Assembly (NCBI GenBank): GCA_002396125.1
Contig: DGWL01000038.1
Coordinates: forward strand, 806 to 7,433
DNA: 6,628 nt
Direction of reading: 5' to 3'
From: Porphyromonadaceae bacterium UBA4259
GTDB taxonomy: Bacteria; Bacteroidota; Bacteroidia; Bacteroidales; Muribaculaceae
Of this stretch, positions 1 through 5,875 are shown piece by piece; position 1 is the stretch's first letter; the number at the start of each line of letters is the position of its first letter. A program made the position numbers and the translations under genes. Under the pieces are notes generated by a model. The model saw only the letters and a program-made list of their open reading frames with translations. It was not told the origin of the DNA and did no database searches.

Positions 1-96
1 GTTTTGCTGGTCTTGGTTTTGTTTATCTTGATTTTGCTGATCTTGCTGATCTTGATTCTGTTGGTTCTTGTCTTGATTTTGTTGCTGTTGCTGCTG
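1..96 (-). repeat. Low-complexity CAA/CAG/AAT/GAT codon tract encoding a Q/N/D/K-rich tail
   Basis: On the minus strand, residues 166-197 of the TPR protein begin with six Gln. Four NQD triplets follow, at residues 172, 179, 187 and 192 (spacings of 7, 8 and 5). The DNA is a degenerate array of CAA/CAG, AAT/AAC and GAT/GAC codons (GAT-CAG-CAA recurs) rather than a perfect tandem repeat. It is in frame throughout, so changes by whole codons would alter tail length without breaking the gene. The tract continues past the left edge, so its full length is unknown. Such a tail is probably disordered or a coiled linker. Confidence 0.85.
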
Positions 97-591
97 GAGC
101 TTCAGTTGTGCCATGCGCAGATTGTAGCGTGTGTCGTCGTCGGTGGGAACGTTGCGCAGCGCGTTCTTGTAGGCTAGAATGGCTCGGTCAAACTGTTGAG
201 CATTGTAGCTCAGGTTGCCCATGTTGTGATAGGCCATAGCCTTGAGCTTCTTGTCGTGGGTGACTTGTGCGGCAAAGTTAAAGAGCGAGTCGGCGCGTTG
301 TGCCAGCCCCGTTGTGTCGCCCTCGGCTGCTTGCTTGGCAAGCGCAAGCCCCATGTTGTAGGCTGCCGTAGCCGATTGTGGGTTGGCCTGCAGAGCCTTG
401 CTGTAGGCAATCTCGGCATCGGCATAGTTCTCATCTTCCATTAAACGGTTGCCCTCGCGAATGAAATTTCGCTCGGCCTTGGTCGACTTGGCTTCGGGTT
501 GAGCGAGATCGTCGCCCTTACTGCAGCATGCCAGCGCAAGGATTATTGCCAGTGAGGCAAATATAATGAGTGTGCGGTTGTTAAATTTCAT
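1..591 (-). CDS. batC: BatC-like TPR lipoprotein, C-terminus cut by the window edge
   Basis: Partial: 197 codons are read from the ATG at 591, with no stop before position 1. The N-terminus (MKFNNR, then a hydrophobic run to about residue 21) ends in ALA-Cys22-Cys23, which looks like a lipoprotein signal. The following SKGDD is acidic, like the surface-export signals described for Bacteroidota lipoproteins. TPR-like helices follow: a good unit at about 43-76 (NYADAEIAYSKALQANP), a looser one at 77-111, and a good one at 117-150 (QQFDRAILAYKNALRNVP), then the YNLRMAQ helix typical of BatC. From residue 166 the chain is almost only Gln, Asn, Asp and Lys. BatC proteins of Bacteroidota commonly combine TPRs with such a tail. 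TPRs usually mediate protein contacts, so a scaffold role for the Bat complex is inferred. The start overlaps the end of batB by 11 nt, which suggests translational coupling. There is no Shine-Dalgarno sequence, only an A-rich leader. Family assignment is firm; lipidation is probable but unproven. Confidence 0.88.
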   Translation of the reverse strand, partial: MKFNNRTLIIFASLAIILALACCSKGDDLAQPEAKSTKAERNFIREGNRLMEDENYADAEIAYSKALQANPQSATAAYNMGLALAKQAAEGDTTGLAQRADSLFNFAAQVTHDKKLKAMAYHNMGNLSYNAQQFDRAILAYKNALRNVPTDDDTRYNLRMAQLKLQQQQQQNQDKNQQNQDQQDQQNQDKQNQDQQN

Positions 592-1636
592 CACTTTTCT
601 TTTCTTTGAGTTTGAAAAAATCGTGTTTCGCAAGCCATGGATTTTGACGGTTCATCAGTAGCACGTTGGCAATGAGCAGGATGAGCGCTATCCAGGCAAA
701 CACGGGGAACTGCTCATCGTTCTTGGTGAAGGTGACTTGCGACAAGTTGGTGCTGGCTAGTTTCTTGAGAGCGTCGTCAAGGACTTCTACTGCGTCGGTG
801 GCATCACCTTTGACATAGGTTCCTTTACCGGCTTTGGCAATCTGCTGTGCCTTGTCTTCATCAAGTCGAGAAATTGCTGTTTGGCCCGCGTCGTCGGTCA
901 TGTAACCGCCGTCGGTTGAGGGAATAGGTGCTCCCTCAGCTGTGCCAATGCCTATCACATTCACCTGAATGCCGTTCTTTTGAGCCTTCGACGCGGCATC
1001 TACAGCATCGTCCTCAAAGTTTTCGGCATCGGTAATGAGAATTATAGTCTTTGATGTTTTAGTGTCTTTAGAGAATGCTGTCATCGACAAGTCGATAGCC
1101 GACCCTATGGCCGTGCCTTGCATGGGAACCATGCTGGTTTTGATACCACTCAAGAACATCTTGGCGCTTTGGCCGTCGATAGTCATGGGCATCTGCATGT
1201 AGGAACGGCCGGCAAAGACCACTAGTGCCACCTTATCGCTGCGAAGGCGGTCAATTAGTTTTTCCATTATCATCTTGGCGCGTTGCAGGCGTGGCATACC
1301 CTGAGGGTCGCTTGTGCAACTGGCGTTCATTGAGTTGGAAACGTCCATGGCGATAACAACCTCAATGCCACGCACGTTGCCGGTACTCTTCTTGGCCGCG
1401 CCGGCACGAGGGCGTGCCAGCATGACTATCACTGTTGCCAGTAATAGCAAGATGAGGATGAGGCGTGCCACAGGCTTGCGCCACGACACGTCGGGCATGA
1501 GCTGAGCTACTTGCTCGCTCTTGCCAAAGCGTGCCAACTTTCGCTTGCGTGCTGTGCGTTCCAGCATATATAAACCTGCCACTAGCGGTAGCAACACCAG
1601 CAGGTAAAGAAATTCGGGATTAGCGAAACTGAACAT
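581..1636 (-). CDS. batB: BatB: membrane-anchored VWA (MIDAS) protein
   Basis: This 351-residue protein has the Bat layout: TM helix about 7-24, a strongly basic loop (ERTARKRKLARFGK), TM about 57-74, a VWA domain about 91-295, and TM about 312-328 with a basic tail. The positive-inside rule puts the loop and tail in the cytoplasm and the VWA domain in the periplasm. The MIDAS site is complete: D98-x-S100-x-S102, T175 (GTAIG) and D203 (ITDAE), so divalent metal and ligand binding should be intact. BatB is told from BatA by order (second VWA membrane gene, just before the TPR gene) and by the ITDAENFEDD motif. Compared with BatA, the stretch after the DxSxS motif is about four residues longer and contains Cys107. 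The ATG at 1636 sits 42 nt after batA behind an A/T-rich leader with no clear Shine-Dalgarno sequence. The TAA stop lies inside the start of the TPR gene. The partner ligand is unknown. Confidence 0.93.
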   Translation of the reverse strand: MFSFANPEFLYLLVLLPLVAGLYMLERTARKRKLARFGKSEQVAQLMPDVSWRKPVARLILILLLLATVIVMLARPRAGAAKKSTGNVRGIEVVIAMDVSNSMNASCTSDPQGMPRLQRAKMIMEKLIDRLRSDKVALVVFAGRSYMQMPMTIDGQSAKMFLSGIKTSMVPMQGTAIGSAIDLSMTAFSKDTKTSKTIILITDAENFEDDAVDAASKAQKNGIQVNVIGIGTAEGAPIPSTDGGYMTDDAGQTAISRLDEDKAQQIAKAGKGTYVKGDATDAVEVLDDALKKLASTNLSQVTFTKNDEQFPVFAWIALILLIANVLLMNRQNPWLAKHDFFKLKEKKSDEI

Positions 1637-1678
1637 ATATAAATATTATTCTTCTTTTCTTGTCTTCTTGTTATTTTG

Positions 1679-2677
1679 TCAAGGAATTGTCCTGAGCACC
1701 GTGTAACGAATAATTGCGCAAAGCGTCAACATCAGCAACAGGGCGATTGCCCATGGCTGGTAGTTGTCGTCCATCTGGCTGTGGCGTTGCACGTCCATGC
1801 GGGTCTTTTCAAGACGGTCAATTTCGGCGAAAATTTCCTTGAGAACACCCTTGTTGGTGGCGCGGAAGTACTTGCCGCCGGTGGTGTTGGCAATTTCTTG
1901 AAGCGATTTCTCGTCGATTTCCACGCGTTGACGGGTGTAGGTAATTTGCCCTGTGATGTCCATGGTGGGGTAGAGAGCCTCGCCCATGGTGCCCACACCA
2001 ATGGCATAAATCTTGATGCCATATTTCAGGGCAATCTTGGCGGCGGTGAGCGGTCCCACCACGCCGGTGTTGTTGCTGCCATCGGTGAGCAGGATAATGC
2101 TCTTCGACTTGGCTTTCCCGTCTTTAATGCGGTTGATGGCGGTGGCGATGCCGTCGCCCACAGCGGTGCCATCCTCAAGCATGCCAATCTGCAACTCGCC
2201 AATGTGATTCACTAGCGTGGCAATGTCGTTAGTCATGGGCACTTGGGTAAATGCTTCGCCGGCAAAGATTACCAGGCCAATGTTGTCGCTGGTGCGGTTG
2301 CTCACAAAGTTGCTCGCCACTTCTTTGGCGGCCTCCAGGCGGTTGGGCTTGAAATCCTTGGCGAGCATGCTGCCGCTCACGTCGAGCGAGAGGACAATGT
2401 CGGTACCCTCGATGTCGGTTTTCGACCAGCTGTTACTCGATTGTGGGCGGGCAAGAATTATTACCAGGCATGCCAGCGATAGCATCTGCAAGCCAAACAG
2501 CACGTGGCGCATCCACTCTTTCCAGCTGCGGGGCATGTTGTCAAAAGCTTGGGTGGTGGGCAGGCGCAGGGTTGCGTCGTTGTCGCGCTGCTTGAGCATA
2601 TACCAAGCTATGATTGGTACGAGCAATAGCAATAACCATAGTAGCCCGGGATGCATGAAGTGAAGGTCGTTAATCAT
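1679..2677 (-). CDS. batA: BatA: membrane-anchored VWA (MIDAS) protein
   Basis: This 332-residue protein matches the family length. It starts with the aerotolerance-regulator N-terminal module (HPGLLWLLLLLVP; TM about 9-28, basic loop 29-57, TM about 58-76). A VWA domain spans about 91-292, with TM about 308-326 near the C-terminus. The MIDAS residues are D99-x-S101-x-S103 (DVSGSMLAKDF), T171 (EDGTAVGDGI) and D199 (LLTDGSNNTG), which are all family-typical. The VEIDEKSLQEIA segment after the Rossmann core is also characteristic of BatA. Charge distribution predicts a periplasmic VWA domain. The ATG at 2677 overlaps the TGA of the upstream gene as ATGA, and a strong Shine-Dalgarno sequence at 2685-2692 supports this start. 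BatA and BatB are thought to act together with MoxR in the envelope. The aerotolerance name comes from Bacteroides mutants, and the molecular activity is not settled. Confidence 0.95.
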   Translation of the reverse strand: MINDLHFMHPGLLWLLLLLVPIIAWYMLKQRDNDATLRLPTTQAFDNMPRSWKEWMRHVLFGLQMLSLACLVIILARPQSSNSWSKTDIEGTDIVLSLDVSGSMLAKDFKPNRLEAAKEVASNFVSNRTSDNIGLVIFAGEAFTQVPMTNDIATLVNHIGELQIGMLEDGTAVGDGIATAINRIKDGKAKSKSIILLTDGSNNTGVVGPLTAAKIALKYGIKIYAIGVGTMGEALYPTMDITGQITYTRQRVEIDEKSLQEIANTTGGKYFRATNKGVLKEIFAEIDRLEKTRMDVQRHSQMDDNYQPWAIALLLMLTLCAIIRYTVLRTIP

Positions 2678-3666
2678 TGTGCGGCCTCCTTTCCTTCTTG
2701 GTCATTGTCGTCGGTGGCAGCATCCTCAACGGGTTTGGTCTGCTCCACAAAGTTCAGGGCCCGCTGGAAGGCTATCTCATTGTCGTCGGCAAGGGTGTGC
2801 ATGTTGGCAAACTTCACAAAGTCGGCAATTTCAAGCACATTGTTCAGCTGGTCGTTGGCAATGTGCGCGTCCTTGTTTTGCCTTATTTTTTCCATTATCT
2901 GAGTCGATGTCATCTCCACGGCATTGATTCCGAAACGACGGTCGATATACACACGCAGAATGTCGGTCAACTCGGTGTAATACTGTTTCTCCTGGCCATT
3001 CTGCCACAGGTTGCGACTCTTGAGGGCATTAAGTGCCTGTATTGCCTCTTGGTAGGGCGGCAAGCGTTTCTTGATAGGCTTGAGTGGGTTGATGCCTTTC
3101 TTGAACCACTTGAGGTAGGAATATAGGCCGCAGGCTATCAGTAGCAGGCCTGCCAGCCAAGCCCACCAGTAGTTGCTGATGAAATCGGGAACCCAGTCCA
3201 TCAATTTAAACGGCACTTGTGCCAGGGGCTTGAAATCCTTGATTTTGCCATTGGGGTCAACCTTGATGGAGTCGACGGTGAGTGTCAGGGATTCCTTGCT
3301 TCGCAAGGTGTCGTTTCCCACCACATAGAGGATAGGAGGCAACTGGTAGGTTCCCGGGTCGAAAGCTTGTAGCGTCACATCGTGCCGGATTTGCACGCGG
3401 TTGTTGTCGAGTGCTGTGGTGTCGGCCTTGCCTTTATCGGCAATCTCTACCATTGAGTTGAGCGTGTCGGGCACAAGACTCAGCAGCAGCCCGTTTACGT
3501 TGTCGTCCTGCGTGATGTTGATGTGCATGGTTATGGTCTTGCCCATTACCACATGGGTGGAGTCGAGCTTGACGCCTATGGTGGTGTTTCCGGCAGTGGC
3601 TATTATGGCAGTGAGTGTCATTGCCAATGCTGCCAGTGAGTGCTTTATGTGTTTCTTAAAAACCAT
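2674..3666 (-). CDS. DUF4381/BatD-like membrane protein of the Bat operon
   Basis: This 330-residue protein sits between the DUF58 and batA genes, the usual place in Bacteroidota for a conserved hypothetical protein. Residues 1-25 form a signal peptide (KKHIKHS, hydrophobic core, ATA-G). About 26-160 is a beta-rich periplasmic domain with alternating hydrophobics and a DPGTYQLPPI segment, resembling BatD-type Ig-like modules. One TM helix spans about 165-187 (YWWAWLAGLLLIACG) and is followed by basic residues (KWFKKGINPLKPIKKR). A helical cytoplasmic domain then begins with PPYQEAIQALNAL and contains YYTELTDILRVYIDRRFGI, a pattern seen in DUF4381 and BatD C-termini. The tail is acidic and low in complexity. 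The ATG at 3666 is chosen because it gives the signal peptide; the leader is T/A-rich with no Shine-Dalgarno sequence. Its TGA overlaps the batA ATG. With parts on both membrane sides, it is a candidate link between cytoplasmic MoxR/DUF58 and periplasmic BatA/BatB (inference). The exact domain name should be confirmed by HMM search. Confidence 0.85.
   Translation of the reverse strand: MVFKKHIKHSLAALAMTLTAIIATAGNTTIGVKLDSTHVVMGKTITMHINITQDDNVNGLLLSLVPDTLNSMVEIADKGKADTTALDNNRVQIRHDVTLQAFDPGTYQLPPILYVVGNDTLRSKESLTLTVDSIKVDPNGKIKDFKPLAQVPFKLMDWVPDFISNYWWAWLAGLLLIACGLYSYLKWFKKGINPLKPIKKRLPPYQEAIQALNALKSRNLWQNGQEKQYYTELTDILRVYIDRRFGINAVEMTSTQIMEKIRQNKDAHIANDQLNNVLEIADFVKFANMHTLADDNEIAFQRALNFVEQTKPVEDAATDDNDQEGKEAAQ
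2685..2692 (-). promoter_or_regulatory. Strong Shine-Dalgarno sequence for batA
   Basis: The minus strand reads AAAGGAGG followed by 7 nt and the batA ATG. This is an almost ideal anti-16S match at ideal spacing, and it fixes the batA start. It lies inside the last codons of the upstream gene (…EGKEAAQ). None of the other five starts in the operon has a comparable site, as expected for Bacteroidota, where Shine-Dalgarno use is weak. It may still arise by chance from the Gly-Lys-Glu codons. Confidence 0.7.
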
Positions 3667-3695
3667 TATATAGTAAAAAAACAGGGTGTCTCTTT

Positions 3696-4562
3696 TTATC
3701 GGCGCTTGAATAGGGCCATGAGCGATTTCACGTAGTCTTCGTCGGTAGCAACTTGTGCCAGATCAACATTGCTGCGGGTGAGAATGTCGGTCATAGCACG
3801 CTGGCGGTCATACCACCACCGGTCGTAGGCTTGGCGCACGCGTCGGCTACTGGTATCGAGCCACCTCACGCTATCGCGCTCGGCGTCTTGCACCTTAATC
3901 AATCCCACGTTGGGCAACTGTGCTTCTCTCTTGTCGTAGACCTGCACGGCTATCACGTCGTGCTTGTGGTTGGCTATCGACATGCTCTTGTAATAGTCGC
4001 TTGAGTCGAGGAAGTCGCTGATAAGGAATGCTGTGCAGCGCTTTTTAATGGCGCTGGTCAAGTATTCAAGAGCAAGGTTGAGGTTGGTGCCGCGGTTTTC
4101 GGCCTTGAAACTCAGTAACTCACTGATGACGCGCAGGATGTGTTTGCGCCCCTTCTGCGGTGGAATGAATTTCTCAATCTTGTCGCTAAAGAGCAACACG
4201 CCCACCTTGTCGTTGTTCTCGATAGCCGAGAAGGCTAGTGTGGCGGCAATCTCGGTCATGATTTCCTGCTTCGACTCGCCCACTGCACCAAAGTTTTTGC
4301 TACCGCTCACGTCAACCACAAGCATTACGGTGAGCTCGCGTTCTTCCTCGTAGACCTTGACGTAGGGATGATTTTGCCTGGCGGTAACGTTCCAGTCGAT
4401 GTCACGCACATCGTCACCATACTGGTACTCGCGCACCTCGCTGAATGTCATGCCACGCCCCTTGAAGGCGGTGTGGTATTCACCGGCGAAGATGTTTTGA
4501 GACAGCCCCTTGGCCTTAATCTCAATCTTGCGAACCTTCTTTAGCAATTCATTTCGTTCCAT
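3696..4562 (-). CDS. DUF58-family protein with VWA domain (MoxR partner)
   Basis: The product is 288 residues with no signal peptide or TM helix, so it should be cytoplasmic. The DUF58 signature is clear at about 36-74: GRGMTFSEVREYQYGDD followed by VRDIDWNVTARQNHPYVK and a run of acidic residues. A VWA fold follows from about 78, with a full MIDAS: D84-x-S86-x-S88 (DVSGS), T159 (RGTNL) and D183 (ISDFLDS). DUF58 genes are very often found next to moxR, and the proteins are regarded as MoxR partners; the direct activity is not known. The gene lies 70 nt after moxR and 29 nt before the next gene, consistent with one transcript. The start ATG at 4562 gives the conserved N-terminus (LLKKVRKIEIKAKGLSQNIFAGEYH). 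No Shine-Dalgarno sequence is seen. Length and motifs are normal for the family, with no sign of decay. Confidence 0.94.
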   Translation of the reverse strand: MERNELLKKVRKIEIKAKGLSQNIFAGEYHTAFKGRGMTFSEVREYQYGDDVRDIDWNVTARQNHPYVKVYEEERELTVMLVVDVSGSKNFGAVGESKQEIMTEIAATLAFSAIENNDKVGVLLFSDKIEKFIPPQKGRKHILRVISELLSFKAENRGTNLNLALEYLTSAIKKRCTAFLISDFLDSSDYYKSMSIANHKHDVIAVQVYDKREAQLPNVGLIKVQDAERDSVRWLDTSSRRVRQAYDRWWYDRQRAMTDILTRSNVDLAQVATDEDYVKSLMALFKRR

Positions 4563-4596
4563 GATTTTGGAAACTTTATAGTCTCACATTATCGAC

Positions 4597-4621
4597 CTCA
4601 CGCCATCACATCAGACGTGAG
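4597..4621 (-). other. Small inverted repeat in the moxR-DUF58 spacer
   Basis: CTCACG (4597-4602) and CGTGAG (4616-4621) form a 6 bp stem with a 13 nt loop, in the longest gap inside the operon (4563-4632, 70 nt). A second partner for the right arm exists: TCTCAC at 4582-4587 can pair with GTGAGA at 4617-4622, so two exclusive foldings are possible. No T-run follows on the minus strand, so this is not a standard terminator. It could be an mRNA processing or stability element that sets the moxR level apart from downstream genes, or simply chance. Confidence 0.25.
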
Positions 4622-4632
4622 AACCGAAACTT

Positions 4633-5628
4633 TTAAGGCACTGCAATCTTGTCGAGGATGTTGCTGATAATCTCGTCGGCGCCAATGTTGTTGGCCTCGG
4701 CCTCGTAGCTCAAGCCCAAGCGATGGCGCATAACGTCGTGACACACGGCGCGAACGTCCTCGGGAATCACGTAGCCGCGACCGCGCAAGAAGGCGTAGGC
4801 GCGAGCGGCAAGGGCCATGCTTATTGAGGCGCGGGGCGATGAGCCATAAGAGATGATGCCTTTCAGGTCGCTCAATCCGTAGTCGTCGGGGAAGCGGGTG
4901 GCAAACACGATGTCGACAATGTAGCGCTCAATCTTCTCGTCAATATAAATTTTGCGAACCACCTCGCGCACGTCAACGATGTCGGCGGGGGTTACGAGAG
5001 GCTGAATGCTGGTTTGCTGGTCATTGATGTTCATCCTGATAATCTCTTTCTCCTCCTGACGGCTGGGGTAACCTATCATTACTTTCATCAGGAAACGGTC
5101 GACTTGTGCCTCGGGCAGGGGATAGGTGCCTTCTTGCTCAATGGGGTTTTGGGTTGCCATTACCAGGAATGGCTCATCGAGGGCAAATGTGTTGTCACCA
5201 ATGGTAACCTGGCGTTCTTGCATAGCCTCGAGCAGAGCACTTTGAACCTTGGCGGGAGCACGGTTGATTTCGTCGGCAAGAACGAAATTGGCAAACACGG
5301 GACCGCGCTTAACCTCAAATTTCTCTTTCTGTATGCTGTACACCATGGTGCCGATTACGTCGGCAGGCAATAAGTCGGGGGTGAACTGGATGCGGCTATA
5401 CTTGGCATCGATGAGCTGCGCAAGGGTTTTGATTGCCAGGGTCTTGGCGAGGCCTGGAACGCCCTCAAGCAGCACGTGACCATTAGCTAGAAGCGCTATC
5501 AACAGCGAGTCTATTAAGTGCTTCTGACCAACGATTGTTTGATTCATTCCCTGTGTGATAGTGTTGACAAAACTGCTCTTGCTGGCAATGATGTCGTTCA
5601 ATTCGCGAATGTTTACTGTATCACTCAT
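4633..5628 (-). CDS. moxR: MoxR-family AAA+ ATPase
   Basis: This 331-residue cytoplasmic ATPase is full length for the family. Walker A is GVPGLAKT (56-63) and Walker B is FVLADE with D119 and E120. Sensor 1 is N161 in MATQNP, the arginine finger region is EAQVDRF (R178), and sensor 2 is R266 in GSSPRAS. The conserved GPVFANFVLADEINRAPAKVQSALLEAM block (109-136) is diagnostic. The C-terminal lid helices follow (VIPEDVRAVCHDVMRHRLGL). MoxR ATPases are thought to act as chaperones that remodel or activate VWA-domain proteins. Here three such proteins (DUF58, BatA, BatB) follow in the same operon. It is the first gene of the unit, behind an A/T-rich region with a candidate promoter. The leader immediately before the ATG (AAGCTTGAAAAC) lacks a Shine-Dalgarno sequence. 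All catalytic residues are present, so it should be active. Confidence 0.97.
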   Translation of the reverse strand: MSDTVNIRELNDIIASKSSFVNTITQGMNQTIVGQKHLIDSLLIALLANGHVLLEGVPGLAKTLAIKTLAQLIDAKYSRIQFTPDLLPADVIGTMVYSIQKEKFEVKRGPVFANFVLADEINRAPAKVQSALLEAMQERQVTIGDNTFALDEPFLVMATQNPIEQEGTYPLPEAQVDRFLMKVMIGYPSRQEEKEIIRMNINDQQTSIQPLVTPADIVDVREVVRKIYIDEKIERYIVDIVFATRFPDDYGLSDLKGIISYGSSPRASISMALAARAYAFLRGRGYVIPEDVRAVCHDVMRHRLGLSYEAEANNIGADEIISNILDKIAVP

Positions 5629-5674
5629 GTTTTCAAGCTTTGTTATAAGTGTGTGTTTATAATCTTTCTAGTTG

Positions 5675-5709
5675 CAAAATTATCACTTTGCACATTATTA
5701 ATGTACAAA
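5675..5709 (-). promoter_or_regulatory. Candidate Bacteroidota-type promoter for the moxR-bat operon
   Basis: On the minus strand TAATTTTG (5682-5675) matches the -7 element TAnnTTTG known for Bacteroides. A TTTG (5709-5706) lies upstream as a possible -33 element. The gap between the boxes is 23 nt, a few bases longer than the usual value of about 19-21, so the -33 match is weaker. Initiation would fall near 5671-5668 and give a leader of roughly 40-43 nt before the moxR ATG. The surrounding DNA is much richer in A+T than the genes. Confidence 0.55.
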
Positions 5710-5754
5710 AATCACGTTAATTAATAATATTTTTGAGATATAAATGTTAAAATA

Positions 5755-5774
5755 AACAATGTTTTAACATTGTT
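5755..5774. repeat. Near-perfect 20 bp palindrome upstream of moxR
   Basis: AACAATGTT (5755-5763) and AACATTGTT (5766-5774) are exact reverse complements separated by TT. Overlapping arms ATGTTAAAA (5744-5752) and TTTTAACAT (5762-5770) form a second 9 bp inverted repeat, and GTTAAAA recurs at 5778-5784 as a partner of TTTTAAC (5762-5768). The site lies about 46 bp upstream of the candidate -33 box. It could be an operator for a dimeric regulator. Alternatively it ends the right-hand gene: on the minus strand the hairpin is followed by TATTTTAAC, a weak T-rich tail. The A/T-rich stem makes it a poor terminator. Confidence 0.5.
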
Positions 5775-5826
5775 AAGGTTAAAATCAAGAATGATGGATT
5801 AAAAGGATGTGTTTTAAGCGGCAGGT

Positions 5827-5844
5827 GCTGATACCATCATCAGC
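5827..5844 (-). terminator. Weak hairpin downstream of the DUF3078-like gene
   Basis: GCTGAT (5827-5832) and ATCAGC (5839-5844) form a 6 bp stem with a 6 nt loop, about 31 nt after the stop codon of the right-hand gene. No T-run follows on the minus strand, so it may be a 3'-end protecting or Rho-assisted site rather than a true intrinsic terminator. No better candidate lies between this gene and the palindrome at 5755-5774. Confidence 0.2.
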
Positions 5845-5875
5845 TTTCATAAACCGAATATCTATACACTAACGT

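Noticed and set aside
1..96. CRISPR array or tandem DNA repeat element
   Set aside because: There are no equal-length repeats with unique spacers. The periodicity is codon-based and in frame with the TPR gene.
1676..2215. 179-codon open frame on the plus strand
   Set aside because: It lies fully opposite batA, whose VWA motifs and MIDAS residues are clear. The translation has no recognisable domain and its composition fits an antisense shadow.
2217..2663. 148-codon open frame on the plus strand
   Set aside because: It is antisense to the N-terminal half of batA; the product is compositionally odd and lacks any domain pattern.
2677..3126. 149-codon open frame on the plus strand
   Set aside because: It is antisense to the DUF4381/BatD-like gene, which has a signal peptide, a TM helix and family-type C-terminal motifs. 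No independent coding evidence is seen.
5518..5724. Plus-strand small open frame crossing the moxR start and upstream region
   Set aside because: Most of it is antisense to moxR, and the rest is A/T-rich promoter DNA. No ribosome site or family resemblance was found.
5629..5875. tRNA or other structured RNA gene in the spacer
   Set aside because: No cloverleaf, T-loop sequence or long G/C stem is present; only short A/T-rich inverted repeats and one 6 bp stem are seen.
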